41,584 nt of DNA, taken from NCBI GenBank assembly GCA_945957555.1, contig CAMFLX010000023.1, positions 1 through 41,584 of the forward strand, in the 5' to 3' direction. The translations under genes were made by a program, and so were the position numbers. Below the pieces are notes generated by a model. It was given only the letters and a program-made list of their open reading frames with translations, was not told the DNA's origin and did no database searches. Of the stretch, positions 6,991 through 15,347 are shown in pieces. Origin of the DNA: an uncultured Cytophagales bacterium (GTDB lineage: Bacteria; Bacteroidota; Bacteroidia; Cytophagales; UBA9547). Numbering within the stretch: the stretch's first letter is position 1; the number at the start of each line of letters is the position of its first letter.

Positions 6991-7878
6991 ATGAAGTATC
7001 TGAAATACTTGTTCTGTTTGGTGGTGTTTACCGCCTGTAATAACAACAATAATGTTTCTGATCAAGAAAAGAAAAGAAAAGTTGTGGCATATATTTATGC
7101 AGATCCGGCCTTTGTGAACATAAGCCAAGAGCTCTCAGATGTATATGAGAGTATCAATGATTCCGTTGACTTTCAAATTGTGTCTCGAGGAGAAGAGTTG
7201 GCCATCAAACAAATGGTAAGTGACAGCATTGCTCTGGCAGTAGTTTCTAGACCCTTGTCATCAGCTGAGGCCGAGCAACTTTCTACATCTCAGAAGGTTG
7301 CTAAGGAGTATTTGTTTGCACAGGATGCGATTACATTCGTCGTAAATAGGTCGGATAAAGACACCGTGTTTACCAAAGAACAACTGATGGAAGCCTTTAC
7401 TAAAAACCCTAAGGGCCAAAAGGTGGTTTTTGATGAAAACTATTCCTCCTCGGTTAATTATGTATCCAAGCTTTTAGGCAAAGAGACCCTCACCGCCAAT
7501 TCATTTGCCACTAAAGACACAAAGGAGCTTTTAGCTTACGTTAGTCAAAATAGAAATACAATAGGAATTTTGGGTTCCAATGTGTTTAGCAATTTGGACG
7601 ACTCTACCCTTACAGCGCTATTCAAAAATATTAAATTAATAGGAATCAAGGACAGTGGCCGTATCTATTATCCATTTCAGTCTGATATTGCTGCCCAAAA
7701 GTATCCCTTTGCTAGAAATATCTATATCTTAAATTCGGAACACTATTATGGAAAGTATTCAGGCTTCAAAAATTTTGTGATAGGTCCTAAAGGGCAAAGG
7801 ATTATTTTGAAGTCGGGATTAATGCCCATCAATATGCCAAGTAGGCTTTTGAATTTTGTAAAGAGCAATGGCAACTAA
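6991..7878 (+). CDS. PstS-like substrate-binding lipoprotein
   Basis: This 295-residue lipoprotein (signal ending FTAC, Cys16) has the PBP-like fold of phosphate-binding PstS proteins. Features include YADPAFVNISQELSDVYESI, MVSDSIALAVVSRPLSSAEAEQL (the usual lobe-1 signature region), AQDAITFVVNRSDKDTVFTKEQL, and a C-terminal GFKNFVIGPKGQRIILKSGLMPI. No Pst permease or ATPase gene is nearby. Its position just downstream of exbBD-tonB suggests a periplasmic role linked to TonB-dependent uptake or sensing rather than a standard ABC importer; that link is inference. Its 3' end overlaps tsaE by 11 bases. Confidence 0.82.
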   Translation: MKYLKYLFCLVVFTACNNNNNVSDQEKKRKVVAYIYADPAFVNISQELSDVYESINDSVDFQIVSRGEELAIKQMVSDSIALAVVSRPLSSAEAEQLSTSQKVAKEYLFAQDAITFVVNRSDKDTVFTKEQLMEAFTKNPKGQKVVFDENYSSSVNYVSKLLGKETLTANSFATKDTKELLAYVSQNRNTIGILGSNVFSNLDDSTLTALFKNIKLIGIKDSGRIYYPFQSDIAAQKYPFARNIYILNSEHYYGKYSGFKNFVIGPKGQRIILKSGLMPINMPSRLLNFVKSNGN

Positions 7879-8302
7879 GAAGGAGTTTTTAGATGTAAGT
7901 CTCGAGGATTTGGATAAGCTTGCTGCTGAAATCTACGAGTTTGGACGTTCACATTCAATATGGCTTTTAGAAGGTAATATGGGTGCAGGCAAAACTACTT
8001 TTGTCAAACATCTGTGTCAGTATTTGAACATTACCTCAGCTGTGCAGAGTCCCAGTTTTGGTATTGTGAACGAATACGAAACTAAATCTGGTGATACTAT
8101 CTATCATTTCGATTGCTATAGAATGAGATCAGAAGAAGAGGCATACGATATAGGTTTAGAGGAATATTTGGATTCGGGACATCTTTGTTTGATAGAGTGG
8201 TCCGAAAAAATTCCCAGTCTTATCCCAACGAAATTTTTTAAAATAGAAATAAATTTGTATAATAGTACAAATAGGCACTTTTTAGTAACCCAAAATGGCT
8301 AA
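7868..8302 (+). CDS. tsaE: tRNA N6-adenosine threonylcarbamoyltransferase ATPase TsaE
   Basis: TsaE is the small ATPase that works with TsaB and TsaD in adding threonylcarbamoyl to A37 of ANN-decoding tRNAs. The 144-residue sequence has the Walker A GNMGAGKTT at 36-44, SPSFGIVNEY at 61-70, HFDCYR at 80-85 and LIEWSEKI at 108-115. All are standard TsaE landmarks. It overlaps the preceding PBP-like gene by 11 bases and the following alanine-dehydrogenase-like gene by 8 bases, indicating strong translational coupling of unrelated functions. Confidence 0.95.
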   Translation: MATKKEFLDVSLEDLDKLAAEIYEFGRSHSIWLLEGNMGAGKTTFVKHLCQYLNITSAVQSPSFGIVNEYETKSGDTIYHFDCYRMRSEEEAYDIGLEEYLDSGHLCLIEWSEKIPSLIPTKFFKIEINLYNSTNRHFLVTQNG

Positions 8303-9536
8303 AACCCTTACGTCAACAGATATTCAAGCATTGGCAGAGTCAGCCTTGCTCACACAAGAGCAACCTTTGAAACTAAAGCAAAAAAACAATTCACTCTTTA
8401 TAGGATTACCGAGGGAAACGCAGATCCAAGAAAACCGGATTTCGCTCACACCAGAGGCTGTGTCGGTATTAACCAGCAATGGACATAAAGTATGGCTGGA
8501 AGCTGGGGCAGGCTTACCATCAAAATATTCAGATTCTGAGTACAGCGAGGCAGGTGCCAAAATAGTATATTCTCAGGAGGAGGTATACAAAGCAGATATC
8601 ATTTTAAAGGTTTCTCCACCCACTCTGAAGGAAATTGAGCTGATACAGGAAGGGAAGACCTTGATTTCGGCGCTACAGTTGGCTCAATGTAGTGTTGAGT
8701 ACCTTCATGCCATAAATAAGAAGAAGCTTACCGCAATCGCCTTTGAATTCATAGAAGACAAGGTGGGTAGCAAGCCTGTAGTAAGAGCTATGAGTGAGAT
8801 CGCTGGTAGTACAGTGATGCTGATAGCTGCAGAATACCTCAGTAGTACCAATGGAGGAAAAGGGGTCATTATTGGAGGTATTACAGGAGTACCTCCAACT
8901 AAGGTCGTAATTATTGGAGCTGGCACTGTAGCAGAGTATGCGGCTAGAAATGCCATAGGGATGGGAGCTGAAGTGATTGTATTGGACAACAGGCTGTATA
9001 AGTTGCGTAGAATAAAGCAAAATCTTAATCACCAGATACATACTTGTACGATCAATGCTGCCTTGCTTAAAAACATACTAAAGGATGCAGATTTGGTCAT
9101 TGGTGCATTACGTTCTGAAGATGCTTTGGGCCAATGTGTAGTTACTGAGGAAATGATCCAAAACATGCAACCCAATTCGGTGATCATTGATGTGAGCATA
9201 GATCAAGGCGGTTGTTTCGAAACTTCGGAATTGACCACGCTGTCAAAGCCAACGTTTAAGAAGCACGATATCATTCACTATTGCGTACCTAATATTCCTT
9301 CTAAAGTGGCACGTACTGCAAGTAATGCCTTTAGTAATATTTTCACACCTACGATCATGGCCATGTCTAACTATGGAGGTGTGGAAGGAATGGTTTTTGC
9401 AAAAGAATGGTTGATGAAGGGCGTTTATTCTTACAAAGGCTGTATCACTCACGTGGGTATAGCACGGAAATTCGATTTGACACATAAAGAACTCAAACTG
9501 TTGATGTTCGCAAATCTAAAGTATAGAAAAGACTAA
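8295..9536 (+). CDS. ald: Alanine dehydrogenase / PntA-like NAD-binding oxidoreductase
   Basis: This 413-residue protein belongs to the alanine dehydrogenase/NAD(P) transhydrogenase alpha family. It has an N-terminal extension of about 33 residues. Then come GLPRETQIQENRISLTP (substrate Arg48), ILKVSPP (Lys105), the Rossmann motif VVIIGAGTVAEYAA near 205-217 ending at Asp231, and VSIDQGG, which contains the catalytic Asp of the family. Where classical alanine dehydrogenases have LHLA with a catalytic His, this protein has LQLA (Gln128). PntA proteins also lack that His. Family placement is secure, but alanine as substrate is inferred. The likely role is reversible alanine/pyruvate-ammonia conversion. 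Confidence 0.82.
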   Translation: MAKTLTSTDIQALAESALLTQEQPLKLKQKNNSLFIGLPRETQIQENRISLTPEAVSVLTSNGHKVWLEAGAGLPSKYSDSEYSEAGAKIVYSQEEVYKADIILKVSPPTLKEIELIQEGKTLISALQLAQCSVEYLHAINKKKLTAIAFEFIEDKVGSKPVVRAMSEIAGSTVMLIAAEYLSSTNGGKGVIIGGITGVPPTKVVIIGAGTVAEYAARNAIGMGAEVIVLDNRLYKLRRIKQNLNHQIHTCTINAALLKNILKDADLVIGALRSEDALGQCVVTEEMIQNMQPNSVIIDVSIDQGGCFETSELTTLSKPTFKKHDIIHYCVPNIPSKVARTASNAFSNIFTPTIMAMSNYGGVEGMVFAKEWLMKGVYSYKGCITHVGIARKFDLTHKELKLLMFANLKYRKD

Positions 9537-9570
9537 GTATATCAGCCCGATTTGATTGTCTTAGAAGCTC

Positions 9571-9996
9571 CTATTTGAGATTTATGGTAATTTGTTTCGG
9601 ACTTTCTGTGACAAGAAAGCTGCATTCATCGAAGCTTGGTGCCGAGAAGGTAATCTTGGGGTCGTTCGAGAATCCAAACTTTTCTTTGGGATAGCCGACC
9701 ATGTTTTTATCCATTTTTTGATTGTCGTTTTCATCATGAAAAACGGCCAATGCATAGGTTCCTTTGGGAAGCAAGAGTGTAATGGATGCTTGCTTGTCTT
9801 TGATTTCTAAGATCTTTTTGTAAAACGCCGTGTGCCCTTCGTCTGGGAATCCTTTGGAAGAGTTGAAAAGTGCAATAAAGACTTTTCCTTTAGAAGAAAT
9901 GAGGCCTCCGATGTTGATAGTTACCTCTGTTTGTTGAGCAAACAGCGATTGACTGAGCAACATTAGTTTGATTGCAATTACTAGAAGAGGCCTCAC
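9571..9996 (-). CDS. DUF2141 family secreted protein
   Basis: This 141-residue protein has a signal peptide (residues 1-20, ending SLFAQ) and the DUF2141 pattern. The pattern is VTINIGGL..GKVFIALFNSSKGFP, LPKGTYALAVFHDENDNQKMDKNMVGYPKEKFGFSND, then APSFDECSFLV. Such proteins are predicted periplasmic or outer-surface beta-sandwich proteins of unknown function. The start codon is GTG (positions 9996-9994) and overlaps the TAG stop of the upstream lhgO gene by one base, so the two are translationally coupled. Confidence 0.85.
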   Translation of the reverse strand: MRPLLVIAIKLMLLSQSLFAQQTEVTINIGGLISSKGKVFIALFNSSKGFPDEGHTAFYKKILEIKDKQASITLLLPKGTYALAVFHDENDNQKMDKNMVGYPKEKFGFSNDPKITFSAPSFDECSFLVTESPKQITINLK

Positions 9997-11228
9997 TATA
10001 AGTTAAAATGCTGTTGCGCCATCATACGGACTTCTTCTCCGATAGCCAATGCTGCTGTGGCAGCTGGAGACGGAGCATTAAGTACGTGTAGGCTATTGTC
10101 TTTATATTCTATTTTGAAATCGTCAATCATTTTTCCATCTGGCTTTAGTGCCATTGCCCTAACACCCGCTCTACCTGGTTTAAGATCTGTGATCTGAAGT
10201 GCAGGGATTAATCTCTGCAGTTGCTTGTGGAAGAGTTTTTTAGAAAAAGCTCTTTTATATTCGTTTACAGCAAAACCAAAATTGTCAAACAATAAGTTCC
10301 ATGTGCCTTTGAAGCTCAGTGCTTGTGAGGTGTCTTTAAGATCAAAATCCAGTTTGCCATAACCTTCTCTTTTGAAGGTAAATACGGCGTTTGGTCCACA
10401 TTCAATATCCCCATTCCACATTCTGGTGAAGTGAACACCTAAGAATGGAAACTGTGGATTGGGCACAGGATAGATCAAATTTTTGACTTTATGTTTAGCT
10501 TCGTCTGTGAGTTCATAATAATCACCCCTGAACCCAACTATTTGCATATCCAAGTCTTCGACGCCATCTTTCTTAGCAAGCCTATCTGCTTGCAGTCCGG
10601 CACAGAAGACCAGTTTTTTGCCTGTAAACTTACCCTTGTTCGTTATTACGATTTTTTGGTTGTTGTCGTTTTCTATGTCTTTAACTTCATAGCCTGTGAG
10701 TACCTTGCTGAGAGGATTAATGCCTTGGATGAGTTCGGCCATTTTTTGTGTAACTCCTACGAAGTGTACAATACCCGTACACGGAACCCATAATCCTGCA
10801 ATACCAGTGCAATAAGGTTCAACTTCTTTAATCCTGTCTGGACCTATTTTTTCAATACCTTCGGTTTCGTTCTGAATACCGTGGTTGTATATTTTTTCTA
10901 GCTGTGGGAGCTCCCATTCTTCTGTGGCAACGATAACTTTCCCACAAATGTCATGGGCAATCTTATGTTCTTTACAGAATTCAACAAGTTCAAGGCGACC
11001 TGTTTTGCAATTTTTGGCTTTGTATGACCCTGGCTTGTAGTAAATGCCAGAATGGATTACCCCAGAATTATGACCTGTTTGGTGTGCAGCAAGGGTGTCT
11101 TCCTTTTCCAAAACCAATACTTTAAAAGTTGGAAAGGCCTTTTGAAGCTTGTAAGCAGCTCCTAAGCCTACAATTCCTCCACCGATGATGATGATATCAA
11201 AATTATTGTCACCTAACATAGTCGTCAT
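9996..11228 (-). CDS. lhgO: L-2-hydroxyglutarate oxidase
   Basis: This 410-residue FAD-dependent oxidoreductase converts L-2-hydroxyglutarate to 2-oxoglutarate, feeding electrons to the quinone pool. It shows the dinucleotide-binding GGGIVGLGAA at 16-25, VLEKEDTLAAHQTGHNSGVIHSGIYYKPGSYKA (about 39-71), a hallmark of the LhgO/L2HGDH family, and a C-terminal RAGVRAMALKPDGKMIDDF with a flavin-contacting stretch. Length and motifs match the family. It is followed directly by the DUF2141 gene. The start at 11228 (MTTMLGD) could also be the second Met at 11219. It is divergent from ssb across about 210 bases. Confidence 0.93.
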   Translation of the reverse strand: MTTMLGDNNFDIIIIGGGIVGLGAAYKLQKAFPTFKVLVLEKEDTLAAHQTGHNSGVIHSGIYYKPGSYKAKNCKTGRLELVEFCKEHKIAHDICGKVIVATEEWELPQLEKIYNHGIQNETEGIEKIGPDRIKEVEPYCTGIAGLWVPCTGIVHFVGVTQKMAELIQGINPLSKVLTGYEVKDIENDNNQKIVITNKGKFTGKKLVFCAGLQADRLAKKDGVEDLDMQIVGFRGDYYELTDEAKHKVKNLIYPVPNPQFPFLGVHFTRMWNGDIECGPNAVFTFKREGYGKLDFDLKDTSQALSFKGTWNLLFDNFGFAVNEYKRAFSKKLFHKQLQRLIPALQITDLKPGRAGVRAMALKPDGKMIDDFKIEYKDNSLHVLNAPSPAATAALAIGEEVRMMAQQHFNL

Positions 11229-11405
11229 AATATGGTTGCAAATTTAGAGGGATAATTGTTGAGACCCAAATTTTTTTCTAAAGTATAAATATTCAATGCG
11301 TTTCGGTTCAATTATAACGGGATTAATGTTGAAACATCAATTTTTTCGAATGAGAAAGCATTGAAATATTTTAAGATATTTTAACTATATTAGTGTCGGA
11401 AATTA

Positions 11406-11413
11406 TAAATTTG
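11406..11413 (+). promoter_or_regulatory. Candidate -7 box of the ssb promoter
   Basis: TAAATTTG is an exact match to the Bacteroidota -7 consensus TAnnTTTG and lies 25 bases before the ssb start codon. The -33 region is only T-rich, without a clear TTG. Confidence 0.4.
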
Positions 11414-11438
11414 CATTAAAGGATAAAAAACTACATTT

Positions 11439-11876
11439 ATGGCATCATTAAATAAAGTAATGATTATAGGAAATCTAGGAAAAGACCCTGAAACTAGAAC
11501 CTTACAAAGTGGCATGACTGTTACCAGTATTACTGTAGCAACCAATGAAAGCTACACTGATCGTAATGGCAATAAAGTGGATCAAACTGAGTGGCACAAT
11601 GTTGAGCTTTGGGATAATCTGAGCAAGATCGCATCACAATACTTAAGAAAGGGTAGTCCCGTATATATTGAAGGCAAAATTAAGACTGATAGTTGGGAAG
11701 ATAATGGCGTAAAGAAATACATTACCAAGATCAGGGCTTTGAGTTTGCAGCTTTTGGGCGGTAGAGGAGAAGGAGGATCAACCTATGTTTCAGAAGCTGA
11801 AGCTCCTAAGGTGGCGTCAAAAGGAACGGCTGATGTTTCCTCAAGCAATAGTGCTACTGACGATTTACCGTTTTAG
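11439..11876 (+). CDS. ssb: Single-stranded DNA-binding protein
   Basis: This 145-residue SSB has the OB-fold at about 1-108 (NKVMIIGNLGKDPETR, TEWHNVELWDNLSKIASQYLRKGSPVYIEGKIKTDSW), a short Gly/Ser/Ala-rich linker, and the acidic C-terminal tail DDLPF at 141-145, used to recruit repair and replication partners. It leads into gldE 24 bases later, a linkage known from Flavobacterium johnsoniae, where ssb, gldE and gldD are neighbours. Confidence 0.96.
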   Translation: MASLNKVMIIGNLGKDPETRTLQSGMTVTSITVATNESYTDRNGNKVDQTEWHNVELWDNLSKIASQYLRKGSPVYIEGKIKTDSWEDNGVKKYITKIRALSLQLLGGRGEGGSTYVSEAEAPKVASKGTADVSSSNSATDDLPF

Positions 11877-11900
11877 TACTTCTAAAAACAATCTGCTTCC

Positions 11901-13271
11901 TTGGACAGTTTTCATTTAATAAAATATTGCGATGTCGTGTTGCTACAGGCTGCGACAGTTTTGAATATATCATTAACTTCGGTCATTGTTGCATTTGTAG
12001 CGATGGCCTTTTTACTTTTTTTGTCGGCTTTGATTTCTGGTGCTGAAGTCGCTTTTTTCTCGATCAGCTATCAAACTAGGCTTGAACTTGAAAATGACGA
12101 TGATAAAACCAATAATAAGATTGCGGAGCTATTAGAGCACCCACAACTCTTGCTGGCTACAATCCTCATTCTTAATAATTTATTTAACATCACTTTTGTA
12201 ACACTTTCAAGTTTTGCGACTTGGGGACTCACAGGGAGTAAGGAAACTTCGTATGTGGTTACGTTCCTAGTTACATTCTTCATTGTGTTTTTGGGAGAAA
12301 TAGTCCCTAAGGTATACGCTAATCAAAAAGGACTTACATTAGCTCAGAATACGGTATATTTGTTGTCATTCTTGATGAAGGTTGTATACCCTCTCGCTTT
12401 TATCCTTTTGAAGCTCGGAAATGTGGTAGAAAGTAGAATTAAGAAGAGGGGCTATTCATTTTCTGTTGAGGAGCTGAATCAGGCTATTGAAATTACTGGT
12501 GAAGCGGAGATCAGTGGCGATGAGAAGGAGATCCTTAAAAGTATTGTAAAGTTTGGGACCATTTCTGTAAAACAGATTATGAGGTCCCGTATGGATATTT
12601 CGGCGGTTGATATTGATTTGACCTTTACGGAATTGATGGCGAAAATTTATGAATTTGGGTATTCGCGTATACCTGTTTATAATGAAAGCTTAGACAAGGT
12701 TGAGGGAATTTTGTTTGTAAAGGACCTATTGCCTCATATCAACGATCCTGAAGGTTACGACTGGAAAACCTTGCTGAGGCCAGCTTATTTTATTCCTGAG
12801 AATAAGAAGATTGATTCTTTGCTTAAGGATTTCCAAACGAAACGTGTACACATGGCCATAGTGGTAGATGAATATGGAGGGACTTCTGGGTTGGTAACCT
12901 TGGAAGATATCATAGAGGAAGTAGTTGGGGAAATCAATGATGAATACGATGAGATCAAGCCAGATTTGTATCAGCTAGATGGCAATACTTATATCTTTGA
13001 AGGCAAGACCTCTCTCAATGATCTTTGCAGAAAGCTTGAAGTGGATATTAATGTTTTTGAAGATGTAAAAGGTGAGGCGGAGTCTTTGGGTGGATTGATT
13101 TTGCAACTCAATGAGGGCTTACCAGAGAAGAATCAAGAGATTAAGTTTGATAAGTTTACTTTTGTACCTCTTTTGGTAGATAACAAAAGAATTAAGAGGG
13201 TAAAAATTAAGATAGAGGAAAATGAGGAGGGGGATGAGGCTAAACAAAGCTCAAGAAAATCACTGGAATAA
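11901..13271 (+). CDS. gldE: Gliding-associated CorC/HlyC-like membrane protein GldE
   Basis: This 456-residue protein has the CNNM/CorC architecture. A DUF21 transmembrane domain spans about 20-190 (LFLSALISGAEVAFFSIS, LVTFFIVFLGEIVPKVYA). A CBS pair spans about 220-340 (VKQIMRSRMDISAVD, YGGTSGLVTLEDIIEEVVGEI), and a CorC_HlyC C-terminal domain spans about 350-440 (LGGLILQLNEGLPEKNQEIKFDKFTFVPL). Position directly after ssb and before gldD identifies it as GldE. The start used here is TTG at 11901, since no upstream ATG is available; GTG at 11937 is an alternative. GldE is linked to gliding and surface adhesin function, while its relatives act as ion transport regulators. Confidence 0.92.
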   Translation: MDSFHLIKYCDVVLLQAATVLNISLTSVIVAFVAMAFLLFLSALISGAEVAFFSISYQTRLELENDDDKTNNKIAELLEHPQLLLATILILNNLFNITFVTLSSFATWGLTGSKETSYVVTFLVTFFIVFLGEIVPKVYANQKGLTLAQNTVYLLSFLMKVVYPLAFILLKLGNVVESRIKKRGYSFSVEELNQAIEITGEAEISGDEKEILKSIVKFGTISVKQIMRSRMDISAVDIDLTFTELMAKIYEFGYSRIPVYNESLDKVEGILFVKDLLPHINDPEGYDWKTLLRPAYFIPENKKIDSLLKDFQTKRVHMAIVVDEYGGTSGLVTLEDIIEEVVGEINDEYDEIKPDLYQLDGNTYIFEGKTSLNDLCRKLEVDINVFEDVKGEAESLGGLILQLNEGLPEKNQEIKFDKFTFVPLLVDNKRIKRVKIKIEENEEGDEAKQSSRKSLE

Positions 13272-13274
13272 ACA

Positions 13275-13874
13275 ATGAATATTAATAAATCCATTATACT
13301 TGCTTTATGTACTTGTTGCCTATTTTTGTCTTGTTCAAATGATGACTCAGAAGAAGGTTATGTCCCTAAAATGCGAGGCTATTTCAAGATAGACCTTCCG
13401 CCTCATGAGTATCAACTACTCAAGGAAAAGCACCCTTACCAGTTTGAGTACTCAAAATACGCCGATGTTACCAACGATACCACTGGTCTTGTTGGTGACC
13501 ACTGGATCAATGTTTCTTATAAGGATTTCGATGCAGATATCCAATTGACCTATAAGGTTCCCAAAAATAAAAAAGAATATCTACAGATTGTTGATGAGCA
13601 TATAAAGCTTACCAACAAACATCAAGTGAGGGCATATTCTATAGAAGAAATACAGATTACTAATCCCAAAGGCAAAAAGTATTTTGTATATGAGCTGGTG
13701 GGAGATGTGCCAAGTCCTTTTCAGTTTTATGCTACTGATACAACAAAGAATTTCATAAGGGGGGCCTTATATTTTAAAACATCCCAAAAAAATGATTCAC
13801 TTGCTCCAGTCATAGAATACATCAAAGAAGATGTCGTTCATATGCTCAACACGTTGGAGTGGAGAAAAAATTAG
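13275..13874 (+). CDS. gldD: Gliding motility lipoprotein GldD
   Basis: This 199-residue lipoprotein (signal ending LFLSC, Cys20) has the GldD pattern: YVPKMRGYFKIDLPPHEYQLLKEKHPYQFEYSKYADVTND near the start, then NVSYKDFDADIQLTYK and SPFQFYATDTTKNFIRGALYF. GldD is required for gliding in Flavobacterium johnsoniae. It lies 3 bases after gldE and 3 bases before the rhomboid gene, so it is clearly part of a polycistronic unit. Confidence 0.93.
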   Translation: MNINKSIILALCTCCLFLSCSNDDSEEGYVPKMRGYFKIDLPPHEYQLLKEKHPYQFEYSKYADVTNDTTGLVGDHWINVSYKDFDADIQLTYKVPKNKKEYLQIVDEHIKLTNKHQVRAYSIEEIQITNPKGKKYFVYELVGDVPSPFQFYATDTTKNFIRGALYFKTSQKNDSLAPVIEYIKEDVVHMLNTLEWRKN

Positions 13875-13877
13875 AAT

Positions 13878-14486
13878 ATGCCAGTTACGATAGTTATTGT
13901 ATTGATCACTCTAGGAGTGAGTTTTTATGCATGGAGCAAAGAGGAGTTGATGTATAAACTGATAATGGATCCTTATTCCATTACAAAGAAAAAGGAATAC
14001 TATAGATTGTTAACATCTGGATTTATACATGCGGACTATTTCCATCTTTTTTTTAATCTCATTGCATTGTGGAGTTTTGGATCAACGGTGGAATATGCTT
14101 TTTCACAAGTGTACGGTACTTTGGGCGAAATAATGTATCTTCTTTTTTATTTGGTGGCCTTGGTGGTTTCTGATCTGCCATCCTATATCAAAAACAAAAA
14201 CAATTACAATTACTCCTCTTTAGGTGCTTCAGGTGCCGTATCAGCCCTAATCATGAGCAGAATCATTTTTGACCCTATGTCTGAAATTTTGTTCTTTTTT
14301 ATACCTATGCCAGGTTTTATCATGGGCACCTTGTACATTGCCTACTCCTATTACATGGGTAAGCGCCAATATGATAACATAGGTCACGATGCGCACCTAT
14401 ATGGCGCACTATTTGGAATTGTTGTGACGATAATTTTGTTTCCATTTGCAATAGGTCATTTTATTGAAACAATTACAAATTTCTGA
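13878..14486 (+). CDS. Rhomboid-family intramembrane serine protease
   Basis: This 202-residue, six-helix membrane protein carries the rhomboid catalytic features: HLFFN (His56 and Asn60) in helix 2, GASG at 116-119 with nucleophile Ser118, and AHLYGALFG at 172-180 with catalytic His173. All dyad residues are present, so it should be active in cleaving single-pass membrane or lipid-anchored substrates. It follows gldD by 3 bases. A role in processing envelope or gliding components is possible from context only. A 62-residue gene follows after 7 bases. Confidence 0.92.
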   Translation: MPVTIVIVLITLGVSFYAWSKEELMYKLIMDPYSITKKKEYYRLLTSGFIHADYFHLFFNLIALWSFGSTVEYAFSQVYGTLGEIMYLLFYLVALVVSDLPSYIKNKNNYNYSSLGASGAVSALIMSRIIFDPMSEILFFFIPMPGFIMGTLYIAYSYYMGKRQYDNIGHDAHLYGALFGIVVTIILFPFAIGHFIETITNF

Positions 14487-14493
14487 TTTAGAC

Positions 14494-14682
14494 ATGGCAA
14501 AGAAAAAAGAAACTACAAATAAGAAACTACCTAAAGTACATCCTGAATTACAAGGTCTGGATATGACCATCAATAACTTTGGTGAGATCAAAAGTAATAT
14601 GGATATAGACAAACTCAACGAGTTTCTCAACAAAACGGTTGATGATAAAAAGTTGAGAAAGAAGGATTCAGACGATAAATAA
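14494..14682 (+). CDS. Conserved-looking small soluble protein
   Basis: This 62-residue protein begins MAKKKETTNKKLPKVHPEL and ends with a charged tail, KKLRKKDSDDK. It is highly charged, with no signal peptide or membrane segment, and the central part QGLDMTINNFGEIKSNMDIDKLNEFLNKTVDD could fold as a helix. ATG at 14494 is chosen over TTG at 14464, which would overlap the rhomboid gene. Spacing of 7 bases on both sides supports a real gene in the gld-region operon. No function is recognised. Confidence 0.75.
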   Translation: MAKKKETTNKKLPKVHPELQGLDMTINNFGEIKSNMDIDKLNEFLNKTVDDKKLRKKDSDDK

Positions 14683-14689
14683 ACGGGTA

Positions 14690-15337
14690 GTGAAGCAACT
14701 CTTTTTTAAGAATATTTTTTACATTCTTAGCGTTTTTTACTTTATAGTAGCAGGTGTTTTTATCTATAAGTTGGGCAAAGAAGAGAGCTTTTTGATTTTC
14801 AATAGAAGCTACAATCCGATTTTAGGTCAATTTTATAGATATTATACACATCTTGGTGATGGGTTCTTTGTAGTAAGTCTAGTTGTGGTTTCACTTTTCA
14901 TTAGGTACTATGAAGCATTGCTTTTATTGGTTTGTTACTCCGTGCCTTCACTTATAGTACAGGTGTTAAAAAGAACGGTCTTCAATGAAGTGTCTAGGCC
15001 CAAGAAATATTTTGAATGGGAACATCCTTATCCTTTGAATTTTACTGAGGGAGTAGATGTAGCGATCATGAATAGCTTCCCTTCAGGACATACTGCAAGT
15101 GCATTTGCATTGTTTTGCGTTTTGGCAGTAGTTGTTAAAGATAGCTTCTGGAGGATTGTATTTTTTGTGATGGCTATAAATTGTGCAATATCCAGAGTAT
15201 ATTTATGTGAACATTTTTTTATTGATACCTATGCCGGGGCATTAATTTCATTTGTGACATGTATCCCAATTATTTTTTGGTTTGAAAATTCAAAATTAAA
15301 GAGTCACTTGCAAGGTTCTTTACTTAAAAGGATATAG
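14690..15337 (+). CDS. PAP2-family membrane phosphatase (second in window)
   Basis: This 215-residue membrane protein has all three PAP2 motifs: KRTVFNEVSRP at 94-104, PSGHTASAF at 131-139 (His134) and SRVYLCEHFFID at 168-179 (Arg169, His175). The remaining sequence is mostly hydrophobic helices. It would hydrolyse a lipid phosphate or pyrophosphate at the periplasmic face. The start codon is GTG at 14690, 7 bases after the previous stop. It is only distantly similar to the PAP2 at 1105-1674, so it is not a recent duplicate. Confidence 0.88.
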   Translation: MKQLFFKNIFYILSVFYFIVAGVFIYKLGKEESFLIFNRSYNPILGQFYRYYTHLGDGFFVVSLVVVSLFIRYYEALLLLVCYSVPSLIVQVLKRTVFNEVSRPKKYFEWEHPYPLNFTEGVDVAIMNSFPSGHTASAFALFCVLAVVVKDSFWRIVFFVMAINCAISRVYLCEHFFIDTYAGALISFVTCIPIIFWFENSKLKSHLQGSLLKRI

Positions 15338-15347
15338 CTTAGGTCAA

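Noticed and set aside
6991..7878. Phosphate ABC transporter component as a firm call
   Set aside because: Only the binding fold is supported. No pst permease or ATPase is near, so the transport role was not asserted.
11901..13271. Haemolysin annotation for the CorC/HlyC-like protein
   Set aside because: The location between ssb and gldD and the DUF21/CBS layout point to GldE. Haemolysin is a legacy name.
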